From Thermaceae bacterium (GTDB lineage: Bacteria > Deinococcota > Deinococci > Deinococcales > Thermaceae): a stretch of DNA of 54,979 bases. Location of the stretch: positions 1 through 54,979 of the forward strand of contig JADMIM010000014.1 of NCBI GenBank assembly GCA_015478585.1. Direction: 5' to 3'. A program made the position numbers and the translations under genes. The notes beneath the pieces are model-generated. The model worked only from the letters and a program-made list of their open reading frames with translations. It was not told the origin of the DNA and did not search any database. Shown one piece after another: positions 18,675-26,160 of the stretch. Numbering within the stretch: the stretch's first letter is position 1; each line of letters opens with the position of its first letter.

Positions 18675-19937
18675 TTACTTGCCAGCGTAGATTTGCTGTA
18701 GCTTGGCCAGGATGTCCTTGGCGGCTTGCTCGGGGGTTTTGGTGCGGGCCAGTACGGCGTTGGTGTTGGAGACGATGGCATCGGAGATTTCGGGGTAACG
18801 GGCCGAGACCGGGCGAGCTCGGGCGGTGAGCACCACCGGCAGCGCATCAGCAAACCAGGGGTTGGCCTTGAGCACGTCGGGGTCTTTGTAGACCGAGGGC
18901 AGTACCGGCAGGTTGGAGGCATCAATGGCTAAAATCTTGGACACCTCGGCGCTGCTCAAAAAGCGCACCAGCTTGTAGGCTTGGGCTTTATCCCGCGAGA
19001 AGTTGGAGATGGTCCACTGCCAGCCGCCTAAGCAGGTTGCACTGCGGCCACCGGCAAACTCGGGCAGCGGCACCACCCCAATCTTGCCCTTAACCTGGCT
19101 GTCGGCATCATTCTGGAAACGCGCCCAGGCGTAGCCAAACAGGGTTCCAAAGACCCAGCGCCCCTGCTGCATCTCCTGGCGCACCACGTCCTGGGCTTTT
19201 TCGGCCATGTTGGGCGGGGAGATTTTATATTTGTCCATGGTGTCCAGCCAGAACTGGAGGGCGTTTTGGGCCTGGGCTTCGGTGAGGGTCAGCTTGCCGT
19301 TAGTATCGGCCACGTCGCCTCCAGCAGCCCATACCGGCAACAAGAAGGTGCATACCGTGCCTTCGGCTTTGGCCCCGATATAACCTAGCCCGTTGAGGTT
19401 AGGGTTTTTCTCTCCGGCCAGGATGGTCTGGGTTTCCTTGACCAACTCGTCCCAGGTCTTGGGGGGCTTGAGCCCGTATTTCTCGAGCAAATCCTTACGG
19501 TAGTACAAAAACTGGGCATCGGCAAAGCTGGGTAGGGCCCACAGTTGACCGCCAATCTGGTCGGCCTCGGCATAGGCGGGCAGGTACTGCTTGAGCAGGG
19601 CCACTTTGGAAATACCGGGCAGGTATTTGTCCAGGGTGTCGGCCCACTTGGCGGCGGCATACTGGGCCGGGCGAATCACGTCAATCAGGATCACATCTAT
19701 CGAGGGGTCGCGGCTGGCCAGCACGGTGGTGAGGTACTGCTGCTGCTGGTCGGAGGTGGCCCCACCCACTTCGATATCTACCTTGACCCCAGGATTGCGC
19801 TTCTCGTAAATGTCCAGAATCTTGCGCAGTACGTCGGGGCGCTGCTGCCCCCCTACAAAAACCCTGAGCTTGGTCTGTTGGGCCATGCCCAACGACGCAG
19901 CGAGTACCCCAGCCATCAGCCATACCAGCTTCTTCAT
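18675..19937 (-). CDS. Family-1 extracellular sugar-binding protein of the sulfosugar operon
   Basis: A 420-residue SBP_bac_1 protein. The signal peptide is MKKLVWLMAGVLAASLGMA, cut before QQTKLRV; no lipobox Cys is seen. The N-lobe contains DVILIDVIRPAQYAAAKWAD and the C-lobe LGGWQWTISNFSRDKAQAYKLVRFL, a signature shared with trehalose/maltose- and SmoF-type binding proteins. It delivers substrate to the CUT1 permeases encoded next. Its start overlaps the comC stop by four bases (ATGA), so import and sulfolactate genes are translationally coupled. The ligand is proposed to be sulfoquinovose or its glyceryl form; no residue in the sequence proves this. Confidence 0.9.
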   Translation of the reverse strand: MKKLVWLMAGVLAASLGMAQQTKLRVFVGGQQRPDVLRKILDIYEKRNPGVKVDIEVGGATSDQQQQYLTTVLASRDPSIDVILIDVIRPAQYAAAKWADTLDKYLPGISKVALLKQYLPAYAEADQIGGQLWALPSFADAQFLYYRKDLLEKYGLKPPKTWDELVKETQTILAGEKNPNLNGLGYIGAKAEGTVCTFLLPVWAAGGDVADTNGKLTLTEAQAQNALQFWLDTMDKYKISPPNMAEKAQDVVRQEMQQGRWVFGTLFGYAWARFQNDADSQVKGKIGVVPLPEFAGGRSATCLGGWQWTISNFSRDKAQAYKLVRFLSSAEVSKILAIDASNLPVLPSVYKDPDVLKANPWFADALPVVLTARARPVSARYPEISDAIVSNTNAVLARTKTPEQAAKDILAKLQQIYAGK

Positions 19938-20926
19938 GTGTTTCCTCCTTGTAGACGCAAGCCCAGTTTACCCAGTTCGGCCTGCAAAGTCTCGTTGATA
20001 GAGATGCCCCCAAGGCGGGCCTGCTGGCGCAAAGCAGCCCGCCGCGCACCGGGAATTCGGCCTCCAGCAGCCTCGAGCGCAGCCACCAGTTGGGAGGCTC
20101 GAGCAGCGTAGCCACCAAAAGCCGCCGGGTCGAAGGCCACCAACAACAGCCCTGGTTTGGCGGCCTGTTCCGCCGGAGCCCAGGGCAGGGGCAAGTCGGG
20201 CGAGAGAATGTCCCCCGCCAAGGCTCCGGCCAGGATTTCGACCAGCACCGCCAAGGCCAAGCCCTTTCCACCGCCGATGGGAACGAGGGAACCCTCGAGG
20301 GCGGCTTTGGCATCGGTGGTGGGGCGGCCTTCTTTATCCAGCGCCCAACCCTCAGGAATCGGCTCACCGCGCTTGGAGGCGTTGATGATTTTGCCGCGTG
20401 CGACCACCGAAACCGAGGTGTCTATGATGATGGGTTCGGGTTCAGCAGGCGCACCCAGAGCGATAGGGTTGGTTCCCAGCACCGGCCCTGGCGCAATGGC
20501 GGGTGGGGTGTTGGCAAAGGCCAGGCTAACCAACCCCTGACGTGCCAAACGGCCCACGTAGGCCGATAAAACCCCACTGTGACCGGCGTTTCGCACCGCC
20601 ACCGTGGCGCTTCCTTGCTCTTTTGCCAAATCGCTCAGTTCGCGCACTGCCCGCAATCCGGCTACCGGGCCAGGAGCCCCGTCTGCACGAAGAATTGTCA
20701 CACCGGGTTTTGTACGTTCCAGACGCATCTTCGGCTTGGCCTTGAGTCCTCCAGCCTTGAGCTGCGCGGTGTACTGGGCGATACGCGACAGGCCGTGCCC
20801 AGCGTTGCCTTCGGCTTCGGCCTCGAGAATCACCTCGGCCACCTGGGCCGCGTGTTCGCTCGAAAGGCCAAGCCCCAAAAAGTGGCTCGAGACCAGCTTT
20901 TGCAACTCGATAAGGGAAACCTTCAT
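19934..20926 (-). CDS. comC: Ldh2-family dehydrogenase, candidate (R)-sulfolactate dehydrogenase
   Basis: A 330-residue member of the malate/L-lactate/sulfolactate dehydrogenase family, which uses NAD(P)(H) on 2-hydroxy acids. Key parts are EAEGNAGHGLSRI with His44 and the catalytic AGHSG with His116 (most malate enzymes have NHFG), followed by NPIALGAP and GGGKGLALAVLVEIL. In known sulfolactate racemisation, ComC reduces sulfopyruvate to (R)-sulfolactate. Here it overlaps slcC by four bases, exactly the SlcC-ComC pair used to invert (S)- to (R)-sulfolactate. The symbol is given from that context; malate or ureidoglycolate dehydrogenase would be alternatives in isolation. Confidence 0.8.
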   Translation of the reverse strand: MKVSLIELQKLVSSHFLGLGLSSEHAAQVAEVILEAEAEGNAGHGLSRIAQYTAQLKAGGLKAKPKMRLERTKPGVTILRADGAPGPVAGLRAVRELSDLAKEQGSATVAVRNAGHSGVLSAYVGRLARQGLVSLAFANTPPAIAPGPVLGTNPIALGAPAEPEPIIIDTSVSVVARGKIINASKRGEPIPEGWALDKEGRPTTDAKAALEGSLVPIGGGKGLALAVLVEILAGALAGDILSPDLPLPWAPAEQAAKPGLLLVAFDPAAFGGYAARASQLVAALEAAGGRIPGARRAALRQQARLGGISINETLQAELGKLGLRLQGGNT

Positions 20927-21849
20927 GGATTACCCAGCGCTTTCAAAACCCCTTCGGCCACGCGGAGGCCCACCGCTTCCTGGGCCTCCGCCGTGAGCCC
21001 GGCGATATGCGGTGTTATCCATAGTTTATCCACACCCCGCAGCACCTGGCCCTGGGGCAAAGGCTCGGGGTCGGTCACGTCCAGCACGGCTCCAGCGAGT
21101 TGGCCAGATTGCAAGGCGGCGACCAAATCTTCATTTTGGACGAGTTCACCCCTGGCGGTGTTGATGAGATAGGCTCCTTTGGGCATCGTGGCAATTGTCT
21201 CGGCGCGAATGAGGTGCTTGGTTTGCGGCGTGAGCGGAGCGTGGAGCGAGAGAAATTGGGCCAACTGCAAGACTTCGGTAGTAGGAACCAGCCGGATTTC
21301 CAAGTCTTCGACGGCGCTTTCCCACTCGAGGCGCATGGGGTCGGAGGCCACCACCCTCAGGCCAAAAGCCCTGGCCCGCCGGGCTACCCTCAGCCCCACC
21401 TCACCCAACCCCACCAGGCCCAAAGTTTTGCCCATCAGCTCGAAACCGCCAAAAGCACTCCGGTTCCAACCCCCATCGGCCACATGCTTTGCCGCCCCTG
21501 AGATGTTGCGTGCCAGATGCAGCATCGCTGCCATCACATACTCCGCCACACCGCCCGCGTTGATGCCCCTGGCAAAGTAGAGCTGTACCCCCTTGGCCTT
21601 TAAATCCGGCTGATTAATGTTGTCCAACCCTACCCCTAGCCGTCCAACCACCCTGAGCTTGGGGGCTGCTGCCAACAACTCCGCATTCACCTGCGTCTGA
21701 TTCCGCACGATTAAGGCTGTCGCGTCCGCCAATTTAGCTTTCAAGGCTTGGCGGTCTTTCCAGAGGTGGGGGTCGTAAAGCACGGTCTGACCGCTGGCCT
21801 GAAGGCGCTCGAGGCCAGAGGGAGTGATGAACTCGCAGACGATAATCAT
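20923..21849 (-). CDS. slcC: D-2-hydroxyacid dehydrogenase, candidate (S)-sulfolactate dehydrogenase
   Basis: A 308-residue 3-phosphoglycerate-dehydrogenase-like enzyme. The Rossmann motif GLGEVG (147-152) and the catalytic triad Arg233 (NTARGE), Glu262 (DPEP) and His281 (TPHIAG) are intact; there is no ACT domain. The opening CEFITPSGLERLQ and VVGRLGVGLDNI resemble SlcC, which oxidises (S)-sulfolactate to sulfopyruvate with NAD. ATG at 21849 is chosen: the longer reading starts in the upstream small gene. It is coupled to comC by an ATGA overlap. A phosphoglycerate dehydrogenase role is less likely given the neighbours. Confidence 0.82.
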   Translation of the reverse strand: MIIVCEFITPSGLERLQASGQTVLYDPHLWKDRQALKAKLADATALIVRNQTQVNAELLAAAPKLRVVGRLGVGLDNINQPDLKAKGVQLYFARGINAGGVAEYVMAAMLHLARNISGAAKHVADGGWNRSAFGGFELMGKTLGLVGLGEVGLRVARRARAFGLRVVASDPMRLEWESAVEDLEIRLVPTTEVLQLAQFLSLHAPLTPQTKHLIRAETIATMPKGAYLINTARGELVQNEDLVAALQSGQLAGAVLDVTDPEPLPQGQVLRGVDKLWITPHIAGLTAEAQEAVGLRVAEGVLKALGNP

Positions 21850-21890
21850 GGCTGTGCTTCCAACTGCTGGGATGGGCACTTTAGATCCCC

Positions 21891-22043
21891 CTAAGAGCAA
21901 AACACACAGCAGTCCCCCACCTTGGGGCGCAAAAGGGTATGGCAGTTAGGGCATTCATAAAACCGCACACAGGCTTCCACTGGCATGGTTTCGGTTTTGC
22001 TGAAACCACACACCGAGCAGGTTAGGGTGCTCCCTAGCCTCAT
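21891..22043 (-). CDS. Small GDCCVxC-domain Cys-rich protein, probably truncated
   Basis: A 50-residue protein with two CxxC pairs (TCSVCGF and ECPNCHTL) and the hallmark GDCCVFC near its end. Family members usually continue with a Tyr-Gly and a later Cys-Pro; here the codon after CCVFCS is TAG. The same frame continues open past the TAG for 15 codons (GDLKCPSQQ...) and stops at a TGA that overlaps the slcC ATG at 21849 by ATGA. That suggests a nonsense mutation in a once longer gene, or readthrough. Its ATG overlaps the suyB TGA by one base. Function is unknown; a metal, sulfite or thiol role is only a guess from the operon. Confidence 0.8.
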   Translation of the reverse strand: MRLGSTLTCSVCGFSKTETMPVEACVRFYECPNCHTLLRPKVGDCCVFCS

Positions 22044-23221
22044 CACGCACTCGGATAGAGCTTGGTAATCACAAATTCCTCGTGTCGCAGGAGTTCCGCT
22101 GCCGTCTTGCGCCCGTTGGCGGTGCGCTCGAAGACCTTCATGATGCGCTCGGCGGCTTGCTCCAAGTTGATCTCCCCTACCAGCAAATCCGGCAGCGGCA
22201 CGTCTATATGCTCGCTCATGGTGGAGCAAGTGATGGGGTTGGGCGAGACCTTGATGACCGGAATCAGGGGATGACCCACCACGTTGCCCTGGCCGGTAGT
22301 GAAGAAATGCAGCACGCTCCCGGCTGCCGCACACAAGGTGACCTGCTCGGCCCCCGCCGAGGAGCTGTTCATGAACACCAAACCCTGCCCCGGTTTGACC
22401 GGCTCGGCATAGTTCAGCACGGCATTCACCGGCCTCGAGCCGGTCTTCTCGATGTTCCCCAGGGCCTTTTCCTCGATGGTCGAAAGCCCCCCCCGAATGT
22501 TGCCCTCGGTGGGCTGCGAACCCATCAAATCCACTCCTTGATCCTCGATCATCTGGATGTAGTCGTCGTAAATCTGCTGAAATTTCTTCCTGAGGGCAGG
22601 GGTAGCACAGCGCTTAGCAATCAGGTGTTCCCCGCCTGTCAGTTCCGAGGTCTCGCCAAAAATTATCGAAGCCCCTATATCCACCAGGCGGTCTACAACC
22701 CGTCCCTGAGCTGGGTTTCCCGCCAGCCCCAAGGTGGGGTCAGACTCACCGCACTTGATAGACATCACCAACTCCGACACCTGAATCGCCTCACGCTGCA
22801 CTTCGGAGGCATCCTGGACAAGCTTGTAGGCGGCCCTCGAGGCCATATTAATGGTGTTGAGGTCGCCGTGGCGCTCCACCGAGAAGACCTCCACCGGTTT
22901 GCCGGTCTGGGCGATGCCTTGGGCCACCCGCTCGGCCCACTTGGGCTCGATACCAATTACCACTACGCCATATACATTGGCGTTGGCCCCGTGCCCGGAG
23001 AGGGTGCGGAAGGTCAGCTCGAGGTCTTCACCAAACTGGAGCCGCCCGTAAGGATGTAGCAGGGCTGTCGAGCCATTAATCAGCCGGGCTACACCCTCCG
23101 CAGCCGCGTTGGAAAGGTCGTCCACTGGCAGCACCAGCACGTGGTTGCGCACCCCCACCCGACCATTGGCCCGGCGGTAGCCAGAAAGCTGCAAGGCGGC
23201 AGATTTTTTGCGGGCCATCAT
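22043..23221 (-). CDS. suyB: (R)-Sulfolactate sulfo-lyase large subunit (UxaA/GarD superfamily)
   Basis: A 392-residue protein of the altronate/galactarate dehydratase superfamily, catalytic-domain only. It opens GYRRANGRVGVRNHVLVLPVDD and shares KCGESDPTLGLAGNP (Cys157), GGLSTIEEKALGNI and FFTTGQGNVVGHPLIP. Where sugar-acid dehydratases have a HxxGCG-like metal segment, this protein has HPYGRLQFG (56-64), the wording I recall from SuyB. With SuyA it would cleave (R)-3-sulfolactate to pyruvate and sulfite using Fe(II). The first codons ATGATG overlap the suyA TGA. A split altronate dehydratase is the alternative, but sulfolactate dehydrogenases in the same transcript argue against it. Confidence 0.85.
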   Translation of the reverse strand: MMARKKSAALQLSGYRRANGRVGVRNHVLVLPVDDLSNAAAEGVARLINGSTALLHPYGRLQFGEDLELTFRTLSGHGANANVYGVVVIGIEPKWAERVAQGIAQTGKPVEVFSVERHGDLNTINMASRAAYKLVQDASEVQREAIQVSELVMSIKCGESDPTLGLAGNPAQGRVVDRLVDIGASIIFGETSELTGGEHLIAKRCATPALRKKFQQIYDDYIQMIEDQGVDLMGSQPTEGNIRGGLSTIEEKALGNIEKTGSRPVNAVLNYAEPVKPGQGLVFMNSSSAGAEQVTLCAAAGSVLHFFTTGQGNVVGHPLIPVIKVSPNPITCSTMSEHIDVPLPDLLVGEINLEQAAERIMKVFERTANGRKTAAELLRHEEFVITKLYPSA

Positions 23222-23538
23222 TGGCCCCCTTTCTTGCCCCTGGCGGACTTGCCATAATCCCAGCGCAGGGTGCGGATATTATGCACGTGAACGTAGCTGC
23301 CCTTTTTCACAGCTTTGGTCATACGCCCAACCTGCTGGCCATATTCAATGACGATATGGCCTTCGGGCATATCTTTGAGGGCCACTTTGTGGCCTAGTGG
23401 AACGTTTTCCAGCAGCTTCACTTGGTGCGGCTTGCCCCCATCCAGGGTGTGAATCTCGAGCCCTTCACCGGCCCTTAAGTCGGCTACCGCCACCGCGACA
23501 TCATCCGTAGTCCTGTGGGCTAATGCTCTATGCGCCAC
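23218..23538 (-). CDS. suyA: (R)-Sulfolactate sulfo-lyase small subunit (SAF domain)
   Basis: A 106-residue SAF-domain protein, the small partner of SuyB. Core motifs VPLGHKVALKDMPEGHIVIEYGQQVG and SYVHVHNIRTLRW match the N-terminal domain of altronate dehydratase and SuyA. The start is GTG at 23538, supported by AAAGGAGG six bases upstream. It is the first gene of the operon and overlaps suyB by four bases, so the two subunits are made in equal amounts. The basic C-terminal tail (KSARGKKGGQ) is slightly longer than usual. Confidence 0.85.
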   Translation of the reverse strand: MAHRALAHRTTDDVAVAVADLRAGEGLEIHTLDGGKPHQVKLLENVPLGHKVALKDMPEGHIVIEYGQQVGRMTKAVKKGSYVHVHNIRTLRWDYGKSARGKKGGQ

Positions 23539-23565
23539 TTAGATCCTCCTTTGGGTTCTGTTAAG

Positions 23566-23595
23566 ATTTTATATCTAAAATTGTTCCGGGGTCAA
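23566..23595 (-). promoter_or_regulatory. Promoter and candidate GntR operator of the sulfosugar operon
   Basis: On the minus strand TTGACC (23595-23590) and TATAAA (23573-23568) are separated by 16 bases, a good sigma-A promoter. A dyad ATTTTA-TATC-TAAAAT (23566-23581) covers the -10. It lies in the 82-base space between suyA and the divergent GntR gene, so binding there would repress the operon and possibly the regulator gene as well. Confidence 0.65.
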
Positions 23596-23620
23596 TGTGT
23601 TAGACTCTACAGCAGATTTT

Positions 23621-24271
23621 ATGGCTCTCACCCGCACCACCCTCAACCGTGAGGCTTACAAAGCCTTGCGCAGCGCCATCTTAGAACGCAGGCTATCTCT
23701 GGGGAAAAAGCTGGTGGTGCGGGTGTTGGCCGAGGATTTGGGCCTCTCCCCCACTCCAGTCAAAGAAGCCCTGAGTGCTCTGGAACGCGAAGGTTTGGTG
23801 GTAGCAGTGCCGCACCGGGGTTACTTTGTGCTCGAGCCCAGCCTCGAAGACATCCGCGAAATCTACAGCCTGCGCGAGGTGCTCGAGGGTCTGGCGGCCC
23901 GCCTGGCCGTAGAACACGGCGGTAAAACCCTAGCCCCCAAGCTGGAAAGGCTTTTTTCCAAGCAGCGCGAGGCCGCCGATAAAGGCCATCTCGAGCGCTA
24001 CGGCGACCTCGACCTGGCCTTCCACAAAGCCCTCTGGGAAGCCTCGGGGAGCAAGCGGCTGTTGGCAACCGCCGAAACCATAGACGGGCAGATTCGGATG
24101 CTGATTAATAGCTCCGCCGCAATTCCGGGCCGACTGCTGGGCTCGAGGGCCGAGCACGAAGCTATTCTCCAGGCCGTAAAAGACCAAAACCCCGAGGCCG
24201 CAGAAGCAGCCATGCGCAAACACGTTCGTAACGCGGGGCAGGCGCTCGAGAACTTCCTCGACCATCAGTAA
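23621..24271 (+). CDS. GntR-family (FadR/FCD subfamily) regulator of the sulfosugar operon
   Basis: A 216-residue regulator. The N-terminal winged helix (LNREAYKALRSAIL, then LSPTPVKEALSALEREGLVVAVPHRGYFV) is followed by an FCD effector domain with the helical His/Asp pattern (REVLEGLAARLAV, DLDLAFHKALWEAS, RAEHEAILQAV, HVRNA). ATG at 23621 is preferred to an upstream GTG at 23597. It is divergent from suyA with a shared promoter region, so it most likely senses a pathway intermediate such as sulfolactate or a sugar phosphate and derepresses the operon. Known sulfolactate clusters use other regulator families, so the ligand is open. Confidence 0.9.
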   Translation: MALTRTTLNREAYKALRSAILERRLSLGKKLVVRVLAEDLGLSPTPVKEALSALEREGLVVAVPHRGYFVLEPSLEDIREIYSLREVLEGLAARLAVEHGGKTLAPKLERLFSKQREAADKGHLERYGDLDLAFHKALWEASGSKRLLATAETIDGQIRMLINSSAAIPGRLLGSRAEHEAILQAVKDQNPEAAEAAMRKHVRNAGQALENFLDHQ

Positions 24272-24293
24272 TGCCGATAGAATGTGGCTACGC

Positions 24294-25622
24294 ATGACCC
24301 CTGAAGCCTTCGTCCAGAAGTGGGGAAAAGCCAAACTCAAGGAGAGCACCACCGACCGCGAGCACTTCCTAGACCTGTGCCGTCTGCTGGGCGTGCCCAC
24401 CCCAGTCGAGGAAGACCCCACCGGTGAGCGCTACATGTTCCAGAAGGCGATCAAGAAGGTCACGGGGCGCAAGGGCTTCGCCGATGTCTGGCGCAGGGGC
24501 TGCTTCGGCTGGGAGTACAAGGGCAAGGGCTTGGAGCGCGACACCGCTTTGTTCAAGCCGATGTGTGAACAGCTCTTCGGGCTGATGGCTCAAGGCGGGG
24601 TGAGCATCGTGATGTTCGACGACGGCAGCGAACTAGAGCGCACCCTCCACACCTTGGAGGGCACCGAGGACGACCCCAAGACCCGCGTCACTGTCGCAAG
24701 AAACGTGCCGAAGATAAACCCCGACCTAACCGGGGGAATTGACCTCACCACCGCCAAGCGCCTGCGGGAAAACGTCGGGAAGAGCTTCGAGGGCGGAAAC
24801 CCGCCGGGCCGTTCGACCTTCCTAACCCGACCGGCGTGAGCAACCGCGAGGTTTTGCGGCTCTACGTCAACGGCGAGGACATCATGAACCGGCACAGCAA
24901 CCGCTGGATTGTAGACTTCGTGCAGATGCCGATGGAACAAGCCCAGCAGTACCGGGAGCCGTTCAAATACGTAGAAAAACACGTCAAGCCCGTACGCGAT
25001 AAGAACAACGAAAGAGCTACAAGAGAAAACTGGTGGCGACACAAAGGCACTGTTCCAGCAATGCGAAAAGCCCTCGAGCCGCTCTCGAGGTTCATCGCAA
25101 CAGTCAAAGTAGCAAAGCACAGGATGTTTGTCTGGCTCGACCCAATCGCGCTTCCGTCTGACCGATCAATTGTGATTTCGATGGATGACCATTTGCACTT
25201 TGGTTTATTGAACAGTTCACCACACGTTATTGGTCTTTGGCGGCAGGTGGAGCGCTTGAGGATAGACCGTTCTATACTTCGACAACTTGTTTTGAAACCT
25301 TTCCCTTCCCGCGCCTGTTGGATGCGGTCAAAGCCCAAATCGAACAGACGGCGCGGCATCTGGACAAGATGCGCGGCTTTCTGAAAGAGCGGCACTCCAA
25401 AACCCTCACCGAGCTGTACAACGCGCTCGTCGAGCACCACAAAAACCCGTCGGGGAGGAGCGAATGGGTCGCGCCGCTGGACAAGGCCCACCGCGACCTC
25501 GACAAAGCGGTTCACGCGGCCTATGGCTGGGAATACCCGCTCCCCGAAGAACAGGTTTTGGAGCGGCTGCTGACGCTGAACCTGGAGCGCCCCGCGGCGG
25601 AAGGCTCGAGGGAGAAGCTGTA
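24294..25622 (+). pseudogene. Remnant of an MmeI-like (type IIL/BREX-like) DNA methyltransferase gene
   Basis: Pieces of one large methylase are visible in three frames. 24294-24540 encodes the N-terminal segment (KESTTDREHFLDLCRLLG, FADVWRRGCFGWEYKGKG). It jumps straight to the region after the catalytic domain (KINPDLTGGIDLTTAKRLRENVG); motif I and the NPPY motif are gone, so well over a thousand bases have been deleted. A one-base loss near 24800 shifts to the frame with LPNPTGVSNREVLRLYVNG and FIATVKVAKHRMFVWL. Another shift near 25230 leads to TSTTCFETFPFPRLLDAVKAQ and the C-terminal helical region to 25622. The product cannot methylate DNA. It marks a lost restriction-modification or phage-exclusion locus. 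Confidence 0.85.
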
Positions 25623-25654
25623 AGGGTGTCTCAGCCCGGTGATACACTGGTTTC

Positions 25655-25864
25655 ATGTCCAAGGCGCTGTTGGAAGATGCCCTCGAGCTCCCATTGGAGG
25701 AGCGCCTAAGGCTGGTGCAAGACCTCTGGGATAGCATCGCCAGCGAGTATGACCAATTGCCCGTGACCGACGAGGAGCGGCGGGAACTCGAGCGCCGCCT
25801 GGCTTTGCCGCGCGAAGGCCGCAGTTGGGAAGAGGTAAAGGCTAGACTGCTGGACAAGAAATGA
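25655..25864 (+). CDS. Antitoxin of the addiction-module (TIGR02574-like) family
   Basis: A 69-residue acidic helical protein with the family opening LLEDALELPLEERLRLVQDLWDSI and a charged C-terminal half that wraps the toxin. It overlaps the toxin gene by four bases (ATGA), the standard order with antitoxin first. It is expected to neutralise the ParE/RelE-type toxin and repress the pair's own promoter. Confidence 0.88.
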   Translation: MSKALLEDALELPLEERLRLVQDLWDSIASEYDQLPVTDEERRELERRLALPREGRSWEEVKARLLDKK

Positions 25865-26154
25865 GCCCAAAGCTCATCTACCGGCCCGAGGCCGAGGCCG
25901 ACCTAAAGGAAGCCTACGGATGGTATAGCGCCCAAAACACGGGGGCCGATTTTTTGTCTAAGATAGGGCAGATAACCGAGCGAATTGAAGAAAACCCCGA
26001 GCAGTTTCCTAAAGTGTTCGGCTACGTCCGGCGGGCTTTGCTGAAAGGGTTTCCCTATGCGGTGTTCTTCACTGGGGACGAATTGGGTGTGGTGGTGATC
26101 GCGGTTTTCCGCCAGCGCCGCGACCCAAGAAGATGGCAAGAGCGCCTTGGCTGA
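25861..26154 (+). CDS. RelE/ParE-family toxin
   Basis: A 97-residue ParE/RelE-fold protein. Typical segments are YRPEAEADLKEAYGWYSAQ, RIEENPEQFPKVFGYVRRALLKGFPYAVFF and the closing VFRQRRDPRRWQERL with the conserved basic residues. Depending on subgroup it would poison gyrase or cleave translated mRNA. All family segments are present, so it looks intact. The pair lies between a decayed methylase and the murQ operon; the stop is six bases from the murQ stop on the other strand. Confidence 0.9.
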   Translation: MSPKLIYRPEAEADLKEAYGWYSAQNTGADFLSKIGQITERIEENPEQFPKVFGYVRRALLKGFPYAVFFTGDELGVVVIAVFRQRRDPRRWQERLG

Positions 26155-26160
26155 TGCGTC

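Noticed and set aside
21891-22043. Selenocysteine codon in the GDCCVxC protein
   Set aside because: The interrupting codon is TAG rather than TGA and it replaces a Tyr position, not a Cys.
22043-23538. Split altronate or galactarate dehydratase for uronic acid use
   Set aside because: The superfamily fits, but sulfolactate-type dehydrogenases in the same transcript, a YihV-like kinase and the HPYGRLQFG segment fit SuyAB better; no uronate isomerase or mannonate/altronate oxidoreductase is present.
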